The translations under genes and the position numbers were made by a program. The notes beneath the pieces are model-generated. The model was not told the DNA's origin. It did not search any database and saw nothing but the letters and a program-made list of their open reading frames with translations. From Oscheius dolichura (lineage: Eukaryota > Nematoda > Chromadorea > Rhabditida > Rhabditidae), in contig OW051494.1 in assembly GCA_932521035.1 (NCBI GenBank), positions 8,046,001 to 8,110,000 of the forward strand: a stretch of 64,000 nucleotides of DNA, given 5' to 3'. Each line of letters opens with the position of its first letter. The first letter of the stretch is position 1. Positions 47,701 to 58,108 of the stretch are shown here, piece after piece.

Positions 47701-49215
47701 CGGTAAAATTGTGATTTTCAGGCTCCGGGACAACAAACATTTCCTAGGTTAGCGACTGTGATGCTCACCGAAGGCCACACAAACTTTACAGTTAGAAAAT
47801 GATCGTTTTAAGACCCAATACAGCCAAGGAATCTCGCGTTCTCGGCAATTGCAGCCTCGAGGGGGTTCCATTTCTCTTTCAATCACTTTTCTGCTGTTAG
47901 AGAGTACGGTACCGCTTATTTCACCCTGCTTCTCCGGAGAACGTGGCTTTGCAAAAGTAGATAAACTGTTTTTCTCTCCATTTGAGTAGCCTACCTTGAT
48001 TTACAGCCCGTTTCCTTGTGATCCCCTCGCTGTAAGTCTTGTTCTCTCCTCCCTCCCTGTATCTATTGCCACCATCTCCACTTTGACCGTCTTTTCCATC
48101 TTTTCCACCGCTTCCACCACTCCCGTCGTCATCCACATCTTCTACTATATCCCGTCCCTCTCCATCGATATCAATCGGATCACAGTGTGTCCCCTTTGGG
48201 AATCCAAGACGGTAGCCATCCGATTCCAGCTCCACGCCGGTGTCTAGCCGTATCTGCCCAGGCAGTTCAAACAACGGGGTCCCGAGTGGATCCGGATCCG
48301 ATATGCTGCCATATTCCAGTTCTTCTTCTTTATTATACGGGTGGTACTGTAAGCAGACCTTTACTTGGAGAGAGGCAAAACCGACCCCAGACTGGTGAGG
48401 TGTCTCGTAGGCTAGGATATAGTACCCGTTTCGGAATACCCGGCACGTGAAGTCGCCGATACAGTACGTTGCTATTCCGAATTCCGATTTCGAAATAATG
48501 ACTTCGAAGGCGCGGGCAAAACGGGACTGGACTCGTTTCTTCAAGACCTAAAAAGGGGAGAAGTAAGGGGTATAAGCAGCGGGCCGACTCACATTAGCGA
48601 TGACTCCCGGGGTCTCACAGCTCTCATTGAATGCCGGACTGGTCTGGGTCTCGTCGACGACGTTGTTAATCATCTCCCAGATCTGCTTACTACAGCATTT
48701 GTTGCCGTCCCGCCGTTCCCGGATACAGTGTGTCCCCGTCAGAAGATCAGCCAGCGGGTCATTCCTGCAGTCCGGCCAATCCTCCCTGTCTATTTCCAAC
48801 GTTGAGCCAAGAATCTCCTGGGCATCTATCCCGGATAATTTCTGCTCCAATTCGGTGTTGTTTAGGTCATACTGTAGGTTACGGTAATTAAAAATTGAGG
48901 GGAAAACCTTGACAGGAGTCTGGTAGGCCAGGACCCAGAGGCCATTGATATTGAGCTTACAGACCCCCTTCCCGTGGTAGTAGGAACTGACGACGAAGTC
49001 CTCGCTGCTTATTACTACCTCGAAGGATCGCTTTCTCAACCATTGGACTTGTCTCTGGACAGCCTGGAAATATTTGAAATTAGGAATTAAAAGAAGGAAT
49101 GAAGACCTTGGCCGTGTCGCCGAGCGTCATATCGGACCGCTCCATGACGTCAAGAAGAACCTGCTCGATCTTCCCATCGCAACACAACTCACCCCAAATG
49201 TGCTCGGAATTATTA
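44747..49215 (-). CDS. Hedgehog-related protein: four Wart/Ground-type modules plus Hog (Hint) domain
   Basis: Four N-terminal modules repeat a pattern CC-x(n)-helix ... E(V/M)(I/V)IS-x-x-(D/E)F ... CK ... LAY/AW-TP: (1) LCCDGKIEQVL/SFEVVISSEDFV/LWVLAYQTP, (2) NKCCSKQIWEMI/AFEVIISKSEFG/YYILAYETP, (3) HICCSMDLFQSM/PLEMIISNGDFV/YHIMAWRTP, (4) TCCNRTLRYAIT/VETIVSRGNFI/FHALIFKTD. A linker follows, rich in Asn/Gln and then a run of about 20 Pro. The Hog domain begins at CFSEDTVVTTPTGNKAMKEL, continues IIQWMHREPD...FIEIHT and SAGHFIYRLKC, SCGDCLYVEEK, and GIYAPLTTNGRLLVQGILAS, ending at 44747. The cleavage-site Cys is present, so autoprocessing is expected, releasing a secreted N-terminal part. The signal-peptide exon was not resolved; a hydrophobic stretch (LLIPLAFFLILSS) lies near 49330-49290. 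Confidence 0.85.
45903..46215 (-). repeat. Low-complexity polyPro and Gln/Asn coding repeats
   Basis: A GGN-rich run (plus strand) encodes about 20 consecutive Pro. An adjacent GTTNTG-type run encodes alternating Gln and Asn. Both lie within the Hog protein linker; plus-strand poly-Gly and poly-Glu frames here are shadows. Confidence 0.85.
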
Positions 49216-50746
49216 CCTGGAAAAAATCTTTTTAGTGTATTTTGAGGAGAACGTTTCCCGATATGGGGCCCAGTGATCAATGATATAGAATGTTGACGAC
49301 AGTATGAGAAAAAAAGCTAGCGGGATCAGAAGTTCACAACACCGGCGCCGTTATCTAATTTTATCTCTTGCATAAAAGCGTGACACCCTTATCATATTCC
49401 GTAGTTGATTCGAGCTGGATCTTGTGAAAGGAAGGACAGAAACGCGACCAATAAAACGTGAAGGATTGCAATGGAAAGGGAGAGTGGGAGAAAAAGAGGA
49501 GCCTGCCACCATCTTCACTACCCTGGCGGACCAAAGAGGCCTCCCGTCGACTGGCTCTGCAGCTGTATCCAATTGGAACTCTGGCTCATGGTTCTGCCCT
49601 TCAATGGCAAAATTTTTTTCAAAAATCCACTTCCTGAAACGGGTTCCTAGGAGTACCACTGGATACGGGATAACGACCCGCAGACAACAGGAAGTGGGGT
49701 GGCGCCGGCTCCCACGGGCTCTAGTCATTCTTCCTTCAGAGCTATCAAGGTTAGAGTTATACATATAGCCTGTGCAATCAATCCTACCCTAATAATAGGC
49801 AGATCTCTGTCTGTCTGTCTGCGAGACATGTCGTCTGTGCAGATTGACAGGTCAAGTGAGAGAGAAGCAGAAAGTTTCGACCGTCAGATCTTATCCGACT
49901 GTCAATTATTTTTCGTCGACCGAAATAAACTAATCCCGGCCAAAGGCCGCCGGAGGCATACTGGTTTTAAACAAAAAACGTTACAAAAGGAGAGGTAGAC
50001 AAAAGAACAGCCAAGGCGGAAGCCTTTCCATTCCCACGCGCAATGGATTACTGTAACTATGGGTTGATAGGAGTTTCAGGGTCAATTACCACAGCTCGCA
50101 GCGGCTGAACAACGCCGGTCGTCGTCGTCATCGTTCCGGGACCAGCGCAATTTTTGTTCTACAGCCCGAACAACTTTGTAGACGTTTAGTAGAGAGAACT
50201 GCACATTTATATAATTTTCTGTAAATTGCATTCGATCATATTTTTTTTCACTCGAAAATAATTTTTTGGGTCCATACAAATGTATCACAAAAAAGATTTA
50301 CATTTTTCCTGTTTTTCTATATCAAAAGCTGAACAGATTTTTCCGAAAAAATTACTTCCGGATCAGCATTTTTTTCTGCATCGAACAAGACCAAGAACTC
50401 CAACTATATATGTCTGGATCAAGCTACTAAACGTCTACAACGGTGGTTGCCGTAATCCGTAGAACAAAAACGCCGTTTGTCCGCTGTTTACACTCGTTTG
50501 ATCCAACGCGCGTTCCTTTTGCTGCGGTTATTTTTTTTTCATTTTTGGTTGATTTTGAAGTTTGTTTGTTACTTGCTTCGCTTTTTGTTCTCTCAACATG
50601 TGTTCATGGTATCTTTTCAGGTTTTCTACTACTCCCGGAGGTCTGCTACGTTGGCAAGAAGAACAGCATCATCAACAACGACGGCAACAGGTTTTTTAAT
50701 GTGCTTTTTATTCATTTTAGATAAAAATATATTACACGACAATATT
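49216..50746. other. Intergenic / 5' region of the Hog gene
   Basis: Probably contains the first exon(s) of the Hog gene. GTCT microsatellite near 49810. No other gene supported. Confidence 0.4.
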
Positions 50747-52808
50747 TTATTCATCATCGCTATCAGCGTTATCGACATTAGTTCCATACATAATCATCGA
50801 TCTAATATTGACGCTCTTCATAACACAGGTTAGTTTATTGCTTCCATTTACCATTCCTGAGATGTTCTTGACCGCATTCCAGTGCACATGGCCACTTTCG
50901 AGAAATTGTTCCCTAACGTCTCCAGGGGCTCCATGTTTTTTAAAGAATGGGTAGAAGTGGGCTAAAAGATAACAGTAAACTACAACTAACTAACCGCCGA
51001 TGCCATGAATTTTAGGCGTAATGTTCATAGAGGGGAGAAGTGTTAACATTTCCGCAAATTTTGTTGTTATGAGTAATAAGGTTTCTTGTTCTTCATATTC
51101 CAGTCTTCCAGTTTTTGTCAGAGATTGAATATTCCTTAAAGTTCAACCTATCTATAATTACGGCGTATGAAACTAACCATGCAGTAAATATTGCTAAGTC
51201 GCTGGAGGTCGCCTTTTTCACTGGTGGTACCCTGGGGGGTTGTAGCAAATCTCTCAACTTCCTTGTGTATTGTTGGGGGGAAGCGTTTCACGTGGTTCCC
51301 CGTCAAGATTCCTCAAAAAACAGCAATTACAACATTTTTGCAAAAGAAATACCTCCTTGATAAAGTTGCATTTTCCTTTTTCATATGGTTAAAAAGATGG
51401 GAAGTGTATCCATTAGATCGTCTTAGAGAATGTGTTGCTTGGCAGTCGTGTCCAATAAGAGCCGATAGACTACGATTGTCTCCTATGCGAACTTCTCGAC
51501 GTCGACATTTTCATCTTGCCACTTGAGATTGAACACTTCCGGAATCAAGTCGGCAAGGTTTCTATTGGTGTCCCTTCCAGTGTAAGCGGCTACGACAACT
51601 TGAGAGTAAGGAGATTGGGATTTACGGAGATTTCCAAAAGAGAGAGTCAGCTTGGTATCTTCACCTCCTTTGTCCGCAGCGATTCTCAGTTGGAACTTCT
51701 TGTAGTTCGGATCAGCAAAGTAGATGTAATCCGAAAGTTTCTCTGCGTATTTCTCCATGACTTCAGAAATGTTTGATACGTAAGCCACGGGTATGAATAC
51801 GGTTTCGTCTGAGATAGGGGAATCATGGGGGAAAACTATGTGGACTAACCTTCTCGCATTACTGATTTTGTTATATTAATATAATGAGCGTTCAGATTAT
51901 AAGATTCATATTGAGCTCTGAGGATTTCTCGAGTACCAAAGATGTTATATGGAGCAAGAGAATTAAGAGAAGCTGTAAACTTTTCTATTCCATTGTTAGA
52001 TCGCGTGTACTTCGTCAACACTGGTAAAACAGAAGCTGAACAAGGATTTCAAAGGAAAACGAGAAGGAACTACTGATCTCAAGAACGGCTGGATTATTTT
52101 TCTTCAGGTTTTCTTCTACTTTTGCTTTAATTTCAGGCCTTCTCTTCAATATTCTTGTAAGTATTGCAGCTATTGATTCTACTTCTTTACCAGGCAGAAT
52201 TTCATTTTTCTTTCAGCTTTCAGTATTTTCTCTGCTGAATCACATCACCTTCTGTAAGTAAAATAGTTTTCCAATTTACTATGTTTACCCTAAGGTTGTC
52301 TCAGCTGTTTCAGATAGAGGCAGATGTTCTCCATGAAAACGTATATGAGTATAAAATTCAGCTCCACGTTCATCTACGAATCTATGTATTAATCCGTCAT
52401 CTGTTCGGAGCGTTGACTAAATCGAAAAGCTTCCAAAAAATGATAAAAGCGCCTACGTTTATTTGTTGTCTATTAATTTTACCGCTGCCATTACAAACTG
52501 CGCATTTTTCTTCTTCTTTGCATAACAAATGATTCTTTCTTTTTATAATATTGTTTAGTTCTATTGTATTGAGACGAAGCTAAATAAAAACAAAGGTTGT
52601 ATAAAATAAAATTTATTAAATGTAAAAAAGAATAAATAACTATGTAAAAAACCTGATTCTCCTCGCTTCTTCTCTCTTCTTTTCCATCTCTTCTTTCTTC
52701 TTCTGCTCCACCACCAGAATCTAAACCAGAAGGGGGCTCTAAAGAGAGCCGTTGGGGGTCCGAAAACCAAGAGTCCGAAGACATAACACTCTTTTTCATC
52801 CTCAACAC
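50747..52808 (-). CDS. Transposon-related gene (nematode/cnidarian repetitive family)
   Basis: Exon-like frames with AG/GT borders run in order: MSSDSWFSDPQRLSLEPPSG with a Glu/Arg tail (start 52808 or 52799), LCKEEEKCAVCNGSGKI (CxxCxGSGK zinc-knuckle-like), GLIHRFVDERGAEFYTHI, GKEVESIAAILTRILKRR, NSLAPYNIFGTREILRAQ, ISEVMEKYAEKLSDYIYF, ADKGGEDTKLTLSFGN, GDNRSLSALIGHDCQATHS, TPKIHGIG, FFKKHGAPGDVREQFLES with GHVHWNAVKN, and an acidic end NADSDDE-stop. This order resembles a repetitive, probably transposase-derived family seen in nematodes and cnidarians (KGG, G.D...L..LG, H.L..., E..H...N). Two junctions (near 51490 and 51350) do not close in frame, so it may be decaying. Function not assigned. 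Confidence 0.55.
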
Positions 52809-52859
52809 TCAGATAAATCACAAAAAGATTATAATAATGGTGAAATTACCAAAAATTCA

Positions 52860-53120
52860 AAAAAAATTGAATTCCGCGCGCTTTTGCGCGCAACCGCGCT
52901 CCGTTTTCCCGACCTTTAACGTGGAGGCCTCGGCGAGCTGTGTTACATTTATAAAATAAAAAAACTCACTGGAATGTGACTGTCGTGCGCATTTCCTTGG
53001 TAGAATGTCCGTATTATTAAGGTTATCGTCGTTATTATAATCCTCCTCTTCGCCGCTGACCTCTTGCGCCCGCAACCGGGCGATAAGACACCAGACTAGA
53101 AAGATACTGACCAGTATCAT
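52860..53120 (-). CDS. Possible small secreted acidic peptide
   Basis: MILVSIFLVWCLIARLRAQE is a good signal peptide, followed by an acidic Asn/Asp stretch (EEEDYNNDDNLNNTDIL) and a possible KCARQ release site. Donor GTGAGT follows at 52969. A second exon after ACACAG (52939) would be Arg-rich. Two-exon model, no homologue recognised. Confidence 0.4.
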
Positions 53121-54134
53121 CGGCGGCACATGCGTTTTCCTTAAAATTACGATTATTAGAAATTGCGGGAAAGGGGAGATTAAATTTTTTTTTGGAGAGA
53201 AAGGGGAGAAAATGGACGGTTGGCATCGCCTGGGGGGAAGTCTCGATTCCACGGGGAGGGCGCGAAACCGGGTGGCTCGCCGTCAGAGGGGAAGGAGAAG
53301 GTGGCCGGGAACATTGATCAGTTCCAAAAATGTGGATGGCTTTCAGAGGACAGTCTCCTCCCCTTGACTATGGGGCATCAGAGATCTACCGTAATCCCCT
53401 TCTCTACTTCTTCCTCCAGCGACAAGGGGCAGGTAGTCGGGTCTGATCCAATCATCCTTGATCGTCTCCCTGCCACCTCCCCTCCCCTTCTTCCTTTAAA
53501 GACAAGAGTCTCCCTGCCCATGAAATAGCCCCCCTAGCGCCCCCTCGTGAATCGGACGGATAGAGGACTGGAAATCGGGTAAAAATGATACCACAGATAG
53601 CTTTGATATCGATATTCCGACACGAGAAGAAAGAACGAGATATTGTGTCATCGAAGAGGCCGGGCCACGGGGGTGAAGCAGGAAGTTTTTATTGTCTTTG
53701 CCAGATTCTATGCCGTCAGCGGGGACGGGGGCTCAAAGAGATCAATTATGGAAAGACCAGAGAAGGGAGGTTTCTGCAGTCTCCCGCGGATCTTCGCAAA
53801 GACTTCGTGGCAGCGGTTTGGTTCCTGGTTGGACCAGAAGGGACCCATAAGAGGCGGGTCCATTTGAAAATAAGCGCCCGAGGCTCTGGGGCAGATAGGA
53901 GTTCCCCATTAGGCTCTTTAGGAAAGCCATAATACAGAAAAGTAACGTCGGCGAGCTGTCACTAAAGCTGGCTCTCGGAGAAAGGAAAAGAAACACAAAC
54001 AAAGCCATCCAGGGGGCGGAATGACACGGAATGACGCCTTCCTTCCTCCCCTTCCAGTTACAGTATCCCATCTTTTTCTCGTTTTACCCTTTTCCCACTG
54101 AAAATCCGTTATTCAAACCAATTTACCCTATTCC
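53121..54134. other. Intergenic; diverged outer continuation of the palindrome at its end
   Basis: Plus frames at 53220-53528 and 53585-53932 have no splice support. From about 54085 to 54134 the sequence still resembles the complement of 57876-57925 but at clearly lower identity than the arms. Confidence 0.45.
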
Positions 54135-55132
54135 GTCAAGTCGACAGCAAAAGTGACCTGTCAACCCGGCCAAGACGGAACGGCTTCGTCAGTCGTCTCT
54201 CTTCCTTGGCAGCGGCCGGTCGACTTCTCCCAGATTCAGGTCATGTTTTTCACTTTTTTTAAAAAAGTTTACTTGAAAAAATAATACGAACCCTCGCCGT
54301 GACAAGGGTCAACTTTTGGTCTAAATTTGGGGTATCCGAGACGGTCAATAGGGACAGCCGAGTAGAGAATCCGCCTCGAAAGGCAGCCTCCCCTCCCTCG
54401 GGAGAAGGCGTCCCGACCCGATTCTCTGGTGGTGTCCAGGGTATCCTCTGTGTCCACAGCGGTGTTTGGAACAGCACAGATGGACTCCGGCGCCAAGGAG
54501 AACTGGAAGTGCTCGGTCTCCTTCGGGATTTTTCGGCCAAAAACAAGAAAAATTCATTAGATTTTCTGTTTTCTTGCGTGGTTCTGTTGCTATCTTGTTT
54601 GTTTTCAGAATCTGACTCGTTGGCGGTTTGGAGGAATCTGGTGGATCTGGAGAGGAGATGAGAAAAGAAGGAAGCAATGGAATGGACCAAGAGAAGAGGG
54701 AACGAGGACGGCGCGGCAGAGAGGCAACCAAGGAACAGTGAGCCGTCTTTGGAGCTGGTCTAACTGTTGTTTTCTTTTAGAAACGGCAACGACTGGTAGA
54801 AATGGAAGAAGGGAGGCCCGAAAACGACGAGACGAAAAGACCCAAGGAGAAGACACTGCTCCGTTTAACTGTGAAAGAGGAAAATGGCGAAGAAACGCCA
54901 AGGGAAGGCCGGCCTCACCCGTATGGTACCTTACAGCTTTTCTAATGTCTTTTTGCTTTCAGTAACGGCCAGAAGCAGCTCAACGTAGATAAAGGGACGC
55001 CACAAAAATGGAAGCCGGAGAAATGACGCGAGCTCCTTGGCCAGTGAAGACCGTTCCAATGGCAAGTCACCCAGTAGAAGATTCTAAGAGAAGATGACAA
55101 AGTTGGTATTACGTGCTCACAGACTGGACCCC
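54135..55132 (+). repeat. Left arm of a 998-bp near-perfect inverted repeat
   Basis: Base x pairs with 112010 minus x in the right arm. All long frames in this arm reappear unchanged on the opposite strand at 56878-57875, so identity is at or near 100 %. The arm contains an exon-like stretch (KRQRLVEMEEGRPENDETKR, after TTTTCTTTTAG at 54780). Confidence 0.92.
54604..54806 (+). repeat. 203-bp direct repeat, first copy
   Basis: Matches 55134-55336 at an offset of 530 bp with no difference seen. The 3' continuation (to about 55030, versus 55540) is also homologous but diverged. Confidence 0.88.
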
Positions 55133-55133
55133 C

Positions 55134-55336
55134 TTCAGAATCTGACTCGTTGGCGGTTTGGAGGAATCTGGTGGATCTGGAGAGGAGATGAGAAAAGAAG
55201 GAAGCAATGGAATGGACCAAGAGAAGAGGGAACGAGGACGGCGCGGCAGAGAGGCAACCAAGGAACAGTGAGCCGTCTTTGGAGCTGGTCTAACTGTTGT
55301 TTTCTTTTAGAAACGGCAACGACTGGTAGAAATGGA
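55134..55336 (+). repeat. 203-bp direct repeat, second copy, in the palindrome spacer
   Basis: Same sequence as 54604-54806. It starts exactly at the inner edge of the left arm. Confidence 0.88.
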
Positions 55337-55809
55337 TGAAAAGCCACTGCAAATAACGAGGCGATGAGAACCACTGAGAAGACACAGAGCTATTAGCCTG
55401 GAAACGAGCTAAAAAGGGAAGAGGTGCAAGAGGAGGGCCGAAGATGACGGCTGTTAGTCATTTTCACTCTTTTTTCTAATGGATTTTATAGTTTCAGTGA
55501 CAGTTACAGGCAGCTCAATGAAGAGATAGGAAGGACAGACGAACGTGGCTACGTGAACGGAAATACGACGGGCCAGTCGACGTTGCCGCCAAACCACGCC
55601 GGGAAGGCTTGAGCGCCGGAGGGGATGACAGAGTGTCTCAAGGGGGTCTGTACGGGACAGGCTGTGCCTGCACCCATAAATTCTTGGAAGGAACAGAAAA
55701 AAGGGGATTCTGTCCCTGCCGAGAGTCTATGCGTGCGTGAGACACCCCCTGCGCATTCGCTCCTCTCCTCAACCCATACCATCTCGAGTACAAAACACTA
55801 ATACACAAT

Positions 55810-55860
55810 TAACACAAACACACCGCCAGGGCTTTTACGCCTGTCGGTGTGTTTGTGTTA
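55810..55860 (+). other. 51-nt hairpin, 21-bp stem with one mismatch
   Basis: TAACACAAACACACCGCCAGG, a 9-nt loop GCTTTTACG, and CCTGTCGGTGTGTTTGTGTTA. In the spacer of the large palindrome. Could be a small-RNA precursor or a tiny foldback element. Confidence 0.7.
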
Positions 55861-56877
55861 CAAAGCAGACGAAGGCTTCAAGTCGCATCGGCCGTTCATC
55901 GGGGCACGTGAGAAGAGCAGCCTGAAAATAGCGACTGAATATGGTTTTTTGTGAAAACAGCAGAAAATGAGCAAGCGGTGGGCATTTGAACAGCTGTCTG
56001 AGTTTGAAAAATAGCTACCAACCTCATTTCTTCTTTATTTCCCACTCCTTTTCCAAATGGCAGACTGGTTTCTTCCGGCAGAGCGAGGACGTCAGATAGC
56101 CGAAGAGGGGGGAAATGCAAAAGGTAGAGGGAAGCACAGCGAAGAGGGGAGATTGGATCCTGAAAAAAAACAGAGTAAATTAAAAAACAAAAGGCCATAA
56201 GTCAACCCGATGCGTCTGCAGGTCTCAGTGGGACGGGACAGGGGACTATCCAGGCCACGCTAGCCAACGCACAGGATCGAACCCCAGTGAATTTCAATAA
56301 AAACCGATCCCGACGGGCCGAAGCATAATTCTCAATGGAGTACTGTTCCGCAAATCCTGGCTTGATGGAATGTCTAAATTTAAAAGAATTACAAACCTCT
56401 ATCAGACGGATCCTATCTCAATGGGCAGGCGGTCATTGTTCTTCGTAGATTGAAGAAGACGAGGCGGAGAGGAGACGCAAGGAGACGGCAGCAGAGGGAT
56501 GTCCGGGAAGCCTAAAAGATGAAAATACACTTTGATAACAATTGGATCGGAGGATACGGTAATGCGGATTGAAAAAAAACCTGGCAATACGGTCTTTCGC
56601 AAGCCGTGAAAGGTTCATACCCTCGTTGGCCGGCTCGCATTACGGCCGCTGGTCATTTTACCTTTCGGTCGTTGCTCAATTTGGCCATTACTACCACAGC
56701 CACTCTGACCGGTGGTCGACCGTGGAAATAATTTTGATAGACTGCCGGTATTTTGACTGGCGGAATCTAACAATGGCGGGAATGCTCGTGGCTATTCTCA
56801 AAACAGTCAAAAGGCAGTGCGGCCCGAATGGCCATCAATCGGGCGAGGTTGACAAATGGCCTATGACCGACAGCAGT

Positions 56878-57875
56878 GGGGTCCAGTCTGTGAGCACGTA
56901 ATACCAACTTTGTCATCTTCTCTTAGAATCTTCTACTGGGTGACTTGCCATTGGAACGGTCTTCACTGGCCAAGGAGCTCGCGTCATTTCTCCGGCTTCC
57001 ATTTTTGTGGCGTCCCTTTATCTACGTTGAGCTGCTTCTGGCCGTTACTGAAAGCAAAAAGACATTAGAAAAGCTGTAAGGTACCATACGGGTGAGGCCG
57101 GCCTTCCCTTGGCGTTTCTTCGCCATTTTCCTCTTTCACAGTTAAACGGAGCAGTGTCTTCTCCTTGGGTCTTTTCGTCTCGTCGTTTTCGGGCCTCCCT
57201 TCTTCCATTTCTACCAGTCGTTGCCGTTTCTAAAAGAAAACAACAGTTAGACCAGCTCCAAAGACGGCTCACTGTTCCTTGGTTGCCTCTCTGCCGCGCC
57301 GTCCTCGTTCCCTCTTCTCTTGGTCCATTCCATTGCTTCCTTCTTTTCTCATCTCCTCTCCAGATCCACCAGATTCCTCCAAACCGCCAACGAGTCAGAT
57401 TCTGAAAACAAACAAGATAGCAACAGAACCACGCAAGAAAACAGAAAATCTAATGAATTTTTCTTGTTTTTGGCCGAAAAATCCCGAAGGAGACCGAGCA
57501 CTTCCAGTTCTCCTTGGCGCCGGAGTCCATCTGTGCTGTTCCAAACACCGCTGTGGACACAGAGGATACCCTGGACACCACCAGAGAATCGGGTCGGGAC
57601 GCCTTCTCCCGAGGGAGGGGAGGCTGCCTTTCGAGGCGGATTCTCTACTCGGCTGTCCCTATTGACCGTCTCGGATACCCCAAATTTAGACCAAAAGTTG
57701 ACCCTTGTCACGGCGAGGGTTCGTATTATTTTTTCAAGTAAACTTTTTTAAAAAAAGTGAAAAACATGACCTGAATCTGGGAGAAGTCGACCGGCCGCTG
57801 CCAAGGAAGAGAGACGACTGACGAAGCCGTTCCGTCTTGGCCGGGTTGACAGGTCACTTTTGCTGTCGACTTGAC
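56878..57875 (-). repeat. Right arm of the 998-bp inverted repeat
   Basis: Complement of 54135-55132. Outside 57875 the similarity drops at once but persists for about 50 bp. Confidence 0.92.
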
Positions 57876-58108
57876 CGAACGGGTTCCCCGGTAGAATGGT
57901 TCGAATACCGAATTTTCAGCGGGAAACGGGTGAAAGTGGCTTTCAGAAAGGGAAGAATAAGGGTAGAGTCAAATATATGAGCGTGCAATTTCAAATTTCC
58001 TGAAGGATGGAGGCCACTGCGTCGGACAGGGCGAATTGGATTACGGGGAATTTGGCAACCGCAAGGTTTATTATGTACACACACATCAGAAACAGGGAGT
58101 CCCGCTAT

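Noticed and set aside
53585..53932. 115-aa plus-strand frame before the palindrome
   Set aside because: Overlaps an equally long frame in another phase; Arg/Gly-rich composition follows GC content; no borders or homologue seen.
54259..54731. Several 75-143-aa overlapping frames in both palindrome arms
   Set aside because: The same frames appear on both strands in both arms; at most one reading could be coding and no complete spliced gene could be built. Kept only as evidence of arm identity.
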